In this document: piece after piece, positions 56,774 to 64,000 of the stretch
How positions within the stretch are numbered: position 1 is the stretch's first letter
How the letters are laid out: each line of letters begins with the position of its first letter
Assembly: GCF_040954835.1 (NCBI RefSeq)
Contig: NW_027168394.1
Coordinates: 294,501 to 358,500, forward strand
DNA: 64,000 nt
Direction: 5' to 3'
Source: Lepisosteus oculatus
Lineage: Eukaryota > Chordata > Actinopteri > Semionotiformes > Lepisosteidae
Made by a program: the position numbers and the translations under genes
The notes under the pieces: generated by a model
Told to the model about the DNA's origin: nothing
The model's database searches: none
What the model saw: the letters and a program-made list of their open reading frames with translations, nothing else

Positions 56774-56846
56774 CGAGCCAGGCAGGAGTCGAACTTACAA
56801 TCTCCTGATCCGTAGTCAGACACGTTATCCAGTGTGATACTGCAGG
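56774..56846 (-). pseudogene. tRNA-Arg(ACG) pseudogene
   Basis: The 3' two-thirds match tRNA-Arg(ACG) (loop CTACGGA, T loop TTCGACT), but the first 15 bases have diverged, so the acceptor and D stems cannot form. Paralogue of 41907-41979. Confidence 0.8.
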
Positions 56847-57235
56847 ACTGTAACCCAGTGAGATCAGCACTGCAACTAGTAAAATATTACCCCCAGTCCA
56901 TTCTTTTCCAAAAGTGAGAAACACCTGTTTTCTACATTTTGTCTGTTTTAAAACCATATCTCTTTAAACCAAACCAAGAGTCTGTCTTTTGCACTGATAT
57001 TCTGATTCATTTCGATTTCAAAGAAAAAAAAAACATTATCTTCCAAAGCATCATAAAATTGTCCCTTCCTCCAGACTCTACGTCTCTCTTGTAGTAGTAC
57101 AGCAGACCTTTCCAGGTGAGCAGATCACAGAGTCCGAAATGAGCTTCCTCCATCAAGCAAAGTACCTGAACATGACTCTGTCATCATAAAAGCGCCCCTG
57201 TAATAAAGAAATTAAATCCGAAATCAAGAGGGCAG
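56847..57235 (-). pseudogene. Exon 2 fragment of the unknown host gene, inverted
   Basis: 57010-57235 is the reverse complement of exon 2 and its upstream intron end (for example gatgctttggaag and ttattacagg). It stops at the MITE at 57236. This fourth copy has no other exons. Confidence 0.55.
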
Positions 57236-57656
57236 CACAGTGGGCAAAAGACGTATAATATTCGTCTATTAAACGCATACCTTAGACGTCTAAATGTTGT
57301 CTGCAATTTGTCTAGAATCTCTGCACAGTGTTCGAAGTAAATTATTTTCGCAGTAATAAATTTACACGTGTATAATAAATATAGTAAATATAATAAATTT
57401 ATTACTGCGAAAATAATTTACTTCGAACACTGTGCAGAGTGCCGTATACTCCTAGTTGCGGCACACACGATACATACAGTAAAAAGCCTCAGGCACTGTG
57501 TTAGATGTGTTTTCGATGTTATATATGCGTTTATTCATGTCGTCGATTTTATGGTTGCAATTCGACGTTGATTATACGTCGAGGCGACGTATATATACGT
57601 ATAGCCGTATTTTCGCTGTAAATATACGTATATTCGACGAATCAATGCCCACTGGG
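57236..57656 (+). mobile_element. 421-bp MITE of the foldback family
   Basis: The left 80 bp match the left end of the 2.8-kb element (cagtgggcaaaagacgtata). The rest match its palindromic right end, with termini cacagtgggca and tgcccactggg. It is an internal-deletion derivative. Its two flanks are not collinear in any other copy: gene-fragment intron on the left, module R' on the right. It therefore marks a rearrangement breakpoint. Confidence 0.85.
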
Positions 57657-58508
57657 AAGGCGCATTGAAGGGTGCACCCCCATCATTAATCGTTGCGCCT
57701 CTGTGAAAGGAAAGCTCTTGAGCAGTCTTTGAAACAGCTCGGATGAAACACTTGATTGCTTCCATGTGCATCTGGAGCCCATTTCTTATTTTCACTTCAC
57801 GCCGCCCAAAGCATTTCTAAAACAGGAGATTCGCATTTGGGAATGCGCCCTGCCCTACAAATAAAACAGGTCTGCGGGTCTGAAAGCTGCTCCACGGAAA
57901 ACAGTTCTGTTGCGCTTTTGATCAAAGGGAGATTCGCTGTTCTTACTTTTTGATGACATAACACCCAAAGGGGCTTCTTTGGAGCTGGATTCCAACCAGC
58001 ATCCTAAAGTTTCTTGGCGGTATCCTTTACAGTACTCTGTTCGGTCGATAAGGGACAGAAGGGGGCAGCTTTCCTCACACATACAGTGCAATGTACTGTA
58101 GTGTTCCCCTTCATTGAATTCGCAGTTCTGCATCAGACATCTAACTCGTTTCCTTAGCTTGGATTTAAGCCACGAAGCAGGCTTCTACTGTATAAATGTC
58201 TAGAGGAATCACAAACTATTTGAGAGGCCACCATCCCAGGGGGAACTTACAAAGTCTATCCCTATGCACCTAGCGCAGTCTCTCAAGAGACTGTCAAAAA
58301 TCGCTTTCTCCGTTTGCGTTGCAAGTAAGTGGAAACGCGGTCTCAACCCAGAGCCACTTGGCAGCAGTGGCACGTAAATACTGTTACTGTCACTGCTCGA
58401 TACCGACGTTAGCCTACTATACCATGTTCAGCCACCGCTAGAAAATGTACAGCTCTAGATCTGGAGCAAACAACAGGAGGGCCAACGTCACACGTCAGAC
58501 ATGGAAAC
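57657..58508. other. Module R' remnant and spacer
   Basis: 57657-57790 is the inverse of 55116-55245. The part up to about 58260 is not repeated in the window and shows no gene. 58370-58508 repeats 8290-8442. Confidence 0.55.
58275..58340 (-). pseudogene. RNU4: Diverged U4 3'-half fragment
   Basis: On the minus strand it reads through a U4-like Sm region (gatttttgacag) and a terminal hairpin (gtctcttgagagac). The 5' half is absent and the central part has diverged. A pseudogene fragment. Confidence 0.6.
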
Positions 58509-58590
58509 CGACGAGGATGGGATTCAAACCCATGCGTGCAGAGCACAATGGATTAGCAGTCCATCGCCTTGACCACTCGGCCACTTCGTC
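58509..58590 (-). tRNA. tRNA-Ser(GCT), fourth copy, T loop altered
   Basis: 82 nt; anticodon GCT in CTGCTAA. The acceptor GACGAAG/CCTCGTC has one mismatch. The T loop is TTTGAAT, losing the conserved C56, so folding and B-box function are weakened. The accompanying tRNA-Thr is reduced to a few bases near 58966. Confidence 0.78.
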
Positions 58591-59187
58591 AACAAAACTG
58601 GGTTGTCCCAACTGGGTTGGCACACTCCAGATGATCTTTTTCTTTTTTTTCCCTTGTACTCAAGGGTCATTTTCCTGTTCCACATGCGATTTCAACATTT
58701 TCCTTGGGAGATGTCAAGCCAGCAAGCCACTGCTGTAGTTCAGTGGCCAGTGTGGAGTTCAGTGGCCCTGTTGTACACAGAAAGCACATTGAGCTCCTTG
58801 CACATGAAAAGTTCCAGATAAAAGCCATTTGTCATCCTTTCTCTTGGTGTCGATGTTGCTATTGTATGTAAAGGTGGCAACTTGCTCAGCGAGCAGGCGG
58901 AGCACACACCGAATGCAGATGTGTCTGAGTGGTGTGTCCAAGTGGCTGCAAAAGGACAGCACTCCCGGGGCTGTTTCAATGTAACAGATTTACTCCAGGG
59001 AAAGGCAGCATTGAGAGTAGCTCAAGCTTTCAGCACTCGTATCGGACTGCGTGTATGCAGACACCGCTCAGAATCCCCTGTAAGATTCTCCCTCAATTCC
59101 GTTTTGCAGTGCTTTAGCTCTTTCAGAAGGCTTCGCTTTGCTAGTCACAATCCAAGGCTTGTGACAGCATTTGAAAATATTCACCAC
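58591..59187 (+). repeat. Ser-Thr spacer joined to Gly(TCC) spacer
   Basis: 58591-58970 matches 8525-8903. At 58971 (cccgggg|ctgtttcaatg) it switches to the reverse complement of 7732-7960. The join removed the tRNA-Thr gene. Confidence 0.7.
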
Positions 59188-59259
59188 TGCGTTGGCTGGG
59201 AATCAAACCTGGGTCAACTGCATGGAAGGCAGCTATGCTCACCACTATACCACCAACGC
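59188..59259 (-). pseudogene. tRNA-Gly(TCC), likely pseudogene
   Basis: 72 nt; anticodon TCC in CTTCCAT. The T loop is TTTGATT in place of TTCGATT and the T stem has two mismatches. Acceptor and D arms are intact. Confidence 0.78.
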
Positions 59260-59765
59260 TCAAATGAGTTGCATGGCCAGATGGACTGTTTCCTCCAGCG
59301 GTATAGTATTGCAGTGAGACAGCAAGATGCCTGCAAGACTATGTCACGCTAAACGCCACAGATTGTGTTTGTCCGTTCGTGTCAGTCGTCCTGCAGTCAC
59401 GGGAAGTGGGACACAAACATGCTGCAATGCTTTCAAGACGTTAGGATTTGTTTGTGCAACATCCGAGAAGAGTACTTGTGGCTTGAATGTGAACTGTACG
59501 TGCCCGCCCCCTTTCCACTGTAGTGCATGAGTTCCTCCCGGCATGCCCTTCGTCATTGTTCTGTCATCTTGTATTTAAAGGGTTGTATTTCTGGTGCTGA
59601 AAATAAGCAACTGTTTTCTCACAACGGCCTTTGTTCCCGACGGAGCCCTTGTCTGTCATGAAATTCTTCAAAACCTCAAGCTAGAAGAAGAAGACGACAA
59701 ATATGAAGCGTTACAGCAACGACATGCCATGAGACGATCGATAACAATTTTCATAGGATCCCTGC
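59260..59765 (+). repeat. U4 upstream flank
   Basis: Inverted relative to 5433-5880. It contains the U4 promoter region, including at59531-59590 an AT-rich stretch; I could not assign a PSE or octamer with confidence. No protein gene. Confidence 0.6.
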
Positions 59766-59780
59766 GGTTGCCTGGCAACC
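59766..59780 (+). promoter_or_regulatory. RFX-like palindrome upstream of U4
   Basis: ggttgcctggcaacc lies 3 bp before the U4 start. The same half sites GGTTGCC/GGCAACC occur at the minus-strand copy with a central base changed (T/A, as expected of the inverted reading). The regulatory role is inferred. Confidence 0.4.
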
Positions 59781-59783
59781 GTC

Positions 59784-59928
59784 AGCTTTGCGCAGTGGCA
59801 GTATCGTAGCCTGTGAGGTTTAGCCGAGGCGCGATTATTGCTAGTTGAAAACGTTTCCCAATACCCTGCTTCCGCCGGTTTGCAATACAATCGGCGAAAG
59901 CAATGTTTGACAGTCTCGTCAGAGACTG
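59784..59928 (+). ncRNA. RNU4: U4 snRNA, plus-strand copy with altered Sm site
   Basis: A 145-nt U4 with the canonical 5' end AGCTTTGCGCAGTGGCAGTA, the U6-pairing elements, a well paired 5' stem-loop (GCGAT), and the 3' hairpin. The Sm site reads AATGTTTGA where AATTTTTGA is expected, a change in the U tract that binds the Sm ring. This may impair snRNP assembly. The copy at 5270 has the reverse situation: good Sm site, altered 5' stem. Confidence 0.88.
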
Positions 59929-59936
59929 AGCAAGGT

Positions 59937-59949
59937 GTTTAAAGACAGA
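59937..59949 (+). terminator. snRNA 3' box of U4
   Basis: gtttaaagacaga, 8 nt after U4, matching the snRNA 3' box; identical to the minus-strand copy. Confidence 0.82.
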
Positions 59950-59989
59950 TTTGGTCATGGTGACATCATGGTAGAAAGAAACGAGCTTG

Positions 59990-60842
59990 TTACGTCTCAA
60001 CAGAAACGCTCTTTAGCTCTTTCAGCGTTATGCAGAGAACAGCGTCTGTCGAGATCACTTTTGAGTCAGCGCGAACCGCCGTGTGCTGTCAGTTTGATTT
60101 CATATTGCTCGTAGCGGCGCCCGGCTTTTGTCTGTCAAACGTTAGGTTGCGCTTCTTCATGCTGCATCGTCGGCATGAGTGGAGCTTTTTAAACGTCTGT
60201 ACTTACTGCGCCCCATAAGAAATCGTTTGTCCCCGTTCAAAAGAGATTGTGCGATGTCCTGCAGCGTTCGCAAAGCAAACCTTTGACAGTTTGAAAAGAG
60301 GAATTTATTCTGCTTCCTGTGCGTGCAGTAGTTACAAAGTTGAACGCCTTTACACGATCTGCTGCAGTTTTCAGTGGGCGGGCGTTGTCAAATGGCTTGG
60401 AAAAACGCACTGTGTTTCGGCTCGGGAAACATCGTGAGCAGTGTCCTGCATGTTTTCTGTGTATAGCTGTCTTTTAACGCATACAGAATTCATTCGAAAT
60501 CATTGATTTCTCCAATTAACAAGGGTCCCTTAAAGGATGAGTCAAAGTAACGTCTAATCGGATTAGTTTCCTTAGAGCTGGTTCAGAGTTTGCTCAAGAG
60601 TTTACCTTTCACAGATGCGCAAAGAAGAATGTTGGGGGTGCACGCTTCAAAGCGCCTTACAGCTGTAGGGAGTGATTCGAGACGATTCGTGGCGTGTGCT
60701 CGTTCCCATATACCGTACGCCCCGGGGTGCAGTGCTAGGATGACATACAATACCGCTTGGGCACGTAACGGCGTTATATGCAAGTGCGGGACGTGAGGGT
60801 TTTCGTTTGTTCGTTTTGTTTTGCTCTGCTTTGCTTTGTTTC
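59990..60842 (+). repeat. U4-distal spacer and module R
   Basis: Uninterrupted version of the sequence split by the foldback element at 2391 (gacgtaacaagctc site near 59990 on the minus strand). Module R at 60535-60842 ends within the tttgctttgtttcg run, where the match to other copies stops. No gene. Confidence 0.75.
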
Positions 60843-61977
60843 GTGGTCAAGAGGCGTAAGGTAAGTCGTAATCCAGGGAGAACACTGGTGGCAAACAGTC
60901 CGAGGTGAGAGGCGAGGTCCAAAGTCGAAAAGGCAGAAGGGGAGTCCAATATCCAGAATAAACGAGGTAATGGAAAAACGCCAGGTAGAGCTCTCAAGGA
61001 GTAGACTCAATACCGAGCAGCGGGAAGCAGGTAAAGATGGTAAAAATAGCACTGCGTACCGCACGGTGGAGTGTGTGCAGGTGGGTTAACTCGTGCGGCG
61101 GCGTTTGTTAATAATCACCCACTGCTGGTGCTGATTAGATCGCTTATGAGTTGGTCTTAACTGCCTGGCGGTCATGACAAGCTCCTCTTTAAGCTGTGGT
61201 TTAGTTTTGCATTCATGTGTTTCTAGAGCAGTTATTTATAGGGGTGGGTGGGTCTTTCACAGAGGCTCAGGACAAATCCCCCACATGAAATTTTACTGTG
61301 TGCGTTCAGACAGTCACAGGTCAAGAGCCAGGCAGGAGGACAATGGACAGAAGAGCCAACGAACTAAAAATAAAAGAACGAATATGAAAAAGCCACCATC
61401 TTTTTCTTTTTGACATTTTCCGACTTTCATGCAAGCCAGGACAAAGTTGCTCGTACAGATGCAGCCATTCAAAGTAAGCGGTACAGACACGTACAGCAGG
61501 TAAGATGACACGCGATACCGCGGTGCGTGATTGGTTGACCGACAGGGGCACTCGTGGTCCGTTGGTCTGTCGTAGAAAGACTTACTGTAAACGTCTTTAC
61601 TGTGCCCGTTGTAGATATTGAATTTTACCACTGAAGGGAAATCTTAGTAGCTGAGCATAAAAAGAATAGGAGCATACTGTAACGCGTGTGAAGGCCATAA
61701 ACGATATTAATTTTGGAACGTAAACATACAGTATATAGCTGGTCTTGGTACTTTAAAGAAAAAAATACACACCAGTATTCCATTTCTCCCTAAACATTGT
61801 AAGCTTCGAAGTCTTTAACTAACGTGATACCGGAGTCAACAAGCATACTTTTAGAATTTGATTAAAAGGGAATATAATATGGAATCGCGTATCTAAAGAA
61901 TTTAATAACGGTATGATTATATCCGTGTACTGCGGCAGAGCTATGTAGGGCTGTTTCGCCTGCCTGATCATGCGAGC
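60843..61977. other. Single-copy sequence, no gene seen
   Basis: Not repeated within the window. It has short frames on both strands (for example 61314-61631 minus, 105 codons) without recognisable domains. It is the edge of the duplicated cluster. Confidence 0.5.
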
Positions 61978-62053
61978 TGTCTTGTAGCCTACTGGTCTAG
62001 GTGCGTGACTACCAACTGGCAGGTTGTGTGTTCGAATCCAGCTGCTGCTGGAC
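61978..62053 (+). repeat. tRNA-like sequence, probably a SINE head or tRNA relic
   Basis: Contains an A-box-like tagcctactggtctagg and a B box gtgttcgaatcc with about the right spacing, followed by a T-rich run. The acceptor strands do not pair, so it is not a functional tRNA. It resembles the head of tRNA-derived fish SINEs. Family unknown. Confidence 0.5.
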
Positions 62054-62570
62054 TTTTCATTTTTATTTATTTATTTTTTAATCGCGTAACATAAACATAT
62101 TACCGTATGCAAACTGTACTGTATACAGTATGTATATGTATATTTAATGTCTTAACTGTGCCCGTTTAATTGAATTAAAAAAAAATATTTAACACGAACA
62201 TTAAGCTGTTTACATCTTCCGCCTGAGAACAGTCACCCGTTGCTACCCAACGCAGAATGGTGATTGGCTGACCCCTCTGATTGGAGAAAAAAGACGTGCT
62301 GGTGTGCTATACCAGGAAGAGGATTTCTTTCTATTCAAAACGTGTATTTTAAAAGTTTAAGAAGTAAAAACCTTACAGCGTACACAGATTTCTAAACTGA
62401 TCAGGATCGTTATCTTTGTCTTATGCATAATAATGTTCACCGCTCTGTCCAGCAAATTAATAATAAACTTTATTTTATATAGCTTTTTAAACGAATAAGT
62501 AATTAGATTGCTCATAAACCTAATCACTTGCTTTTTCTTTTTATTTAGGCTCAGATTTCAACTATAGATC
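62054..62570. other. AT-rich spacer
   Basis: Homopolymer and TA-rich sequence with no gene or repeat I can support. Confidence 0.5.
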
Positions 62571-62960
62571 GTATTATTAATAACCATAATAACAACCAAC
62601 CAACAAAAACAACCATATAAACATAATACCAACCAAAAACATAGATAACAACCACAATACAAAATCAAATAATCAAACCATTTTACACTCGCAAAGTCCT
62701 CCAATTATCATAATCCCGCCCCTTATGCAAAACCAAACCTTCCTCCCATCCCAGTTTATCCTGTTTATCATAAACAAAATCCACCTCAATTTTCAACATA
62801 AAACATTACACAAAATCAATACCTCAACACTCCATACTCAACAACGATAATTCACAAACAGCCAGAACATGTAACTACACATTCCCAAACATACCTACTT
62901 TCCATAGCCCCGCCCCTTATGCAAAACCAACATCCCTCCCCTGTTCTCTCTTTCCCCTGG
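62571..62960. other. G-depleted segment with repeated GC-box/octamer-like motif
   Basis: The plus strand of about 370 bp is nearly devoid of G, dominated by A and C (for example aaccaaccaacaaaaacaac), with T runs but few guanines. It contains two copies of cccgccccttatgcaaaacc (62715-62734 and 62909-62928), joining a GC-box-like word to an octamer-like atgcaaa. No open frame of note. Confidence 0.6.
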
Positions 62961-64000
62961 CGGTTGTAATTGTTTTTATTTTCAAATAAATTTTAGCAAA
63001 GTCATGTATTTTAAAAATCTTAAGATTTTTCTATTTATGTCTTTATTTAGTGGTTTCATTAGTGACAAAGGCTAAACTTTCTTGGAAAAATGTCTTTTAT
63101 GTAAACCATGTTTGCTATTAATTCATTCAGGGCTAAAATATGTTCATTGTCTTCTAATGAAAGAAGGGTTCCTTTCGCCGTAGTCGGGAGCCTAGCCTTT
63201 AACTAGTAAGTACTGTATTTACTGGGTTTTTGAGGGGGTGTCTTTCGCTGGAAATCTCGCCTCTTACTTTGAAAATACCCGTGAAACCGGTTCAATTCGT
63301 CACAGCCAGCACTCCTGCAGAGAGTTGGGTTGTACAGTACTTGCAGTGTATACAGTACACGCGTTATGCTCTTCGTTAATGTCTGTGAAGTTTTATTTAA
63401 TCTCTGAGCCATACTGATTCTTCTGGAAGCACACCAGTATTCCACTTTCTCCCTAAACATTTTTAGGATCAGAGTCTTACATGTGGTTATTTCGAAAACG
63501 TTTGTACGTGCTCCTTCTTACCATGTTACTGTTTACCGTTACTGACCATATTAAGTTTAAGTGCCTGTGGGCACTTTTCCTGTCCGTGGGGGGTGGACCG
63601 TCTTTCATTAGAAGGTTAGTCTGTTCTACTCTGAGAATGTAGAGGGGGTGGGAAGTGCCCGCGGTCATTTAATTAGTATTAAAATCTTAGTTATCTTTCT
63701 AGTTCACAGGTTTGCATGCATAATTTAATTTTGAAAGCCACTGAGACATCAGGTACTACTGTTGTATTTATGAAAAAGAAACAAAACAAAAAACATACTA
63801 ACAACTGTGCCATCCTACTCCTTAGTTAATACATTTTATTATTCATAAACAGTTAACATTGTTAGCAAAATATTTTGAATTATATTTAACCCTATTTTTT
63901 CTTTAGTTTTGTATTTAACTTATTATATGATAGTCAGACTTAATGTATATTAATGTATATTTGAACAATGAAAATATATTTTTACAAGATTTTACATTAA
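62961..64000. other. AT-rich sequence, no gene seen
   Basis: No recognisable gene, tRNA or element. Two short minus-strand frames (63203-63460 and 63477-63668) lack domains. The phrase accagtattcca with tctccctaaacat recurs near 61772 and 63433, so a diverged duplicate of roughly 50 bp may exist. Confidence 0.5.

Noticed and set aside
61314-61631. A 105-codon minus-strand frame
   Set aside because: No domain, no codon or splice evidence, and it lies in single-copy sequence without other gene signals.

Overview
The window is eukaryotic and most likely from a ray-finned fish, perhaps a non-teleost lineage (inference). The evidence is vertebrate-type tRNA genes, U4 snRNA genes with a 3' box, 5S-rRNA-derived SINEs, Tc1-like and LINE fragments, an L1-type ORF1, an endogenous retrovirus (ERV), and exon-like pieces with GT/AG splice sites. 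I see no complete protein-coding host gene. Almost everything is a mosaic of duplicated, often inverted, blocks built around pol III and snRNA genes.

Layout. 1-8.4 kb: an inverted copy of the tRNA/U4 blocks found at 46-48.6 kb and 59-60.8 kb, interrupted by a 2.8 kb foldback DNA element (2391-5206) and a 1.6 kb ORF1-only L1-like element (6027-7619). 8.4-41.7 kb: three tandem modules, each of tRNA-Ser(GCT), tRNA-Thr(AGT) and exons of an unknown gene. Between successive modules lie an ERV locus and a large palindrome of satellite, 40-bp minisatellite and spacer. The first ERV locus is a tandem provirus with three LTRs (11386-24343); the second is a solo LTR (35276-36747). The first palindrome holds a tRNA-Ile/Gly block at its centre; the second has lost its centre. 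41.7-46 kb: tRNA-Arg and Ser copies, a Tc1-like fragment and a LINE fragment. 46-49.2 kb: tRNA-Ser, Gly, SINE, tRNA-Ile. 49.2-52.4 kb: a less repeated stretch with tRNA-Phe (deleted), Val, His, Glu, Val and a 534-bp TRIM. 52.4-57.7 kb: a second foldback element, an inverted copy of 41.7-43.6 kb, and a 421-bp MITE of the same foldback family. 57.7-60.8 kb: tRNA-Ser, tRNA-Gly, U4. 60.8-64 kb: mostly unannotatable AT-rich DNA with one tRNA-like sequence and a strikingly G-poor stretch.

The most notable result concerns the four LTR copies. Ten diagnostic differences show that the middle LTR of the tandem provirus is 3'-LTR-like in its 5' half and 5'-LTR-like in its 3' half, while the solo LTR 12 kb away is the opposite chimera. 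Both switch in the same interval of about 85 bp, as expected of the two reciprocal products of LTR-LTR unequal exchange. Private changes in the solo LTR argue that they may not come from one single event.

Functionally the window looks like a tRNA/snRNA gene cluster. The best intact candidates are tRNA-Gly(GCC) at 47.3 kb, Ile(AAT) at 27.2 and 47.9 kb, Val(AAC), His(GTG), Glu(TTC), Ser(AGA) at 47.0 kb, Arg(ACG) at 41.9 kb and U4. Many other copies carry stem or loop damage. Coordinates of large repeat blocks are approximate because I aligned them by eye.
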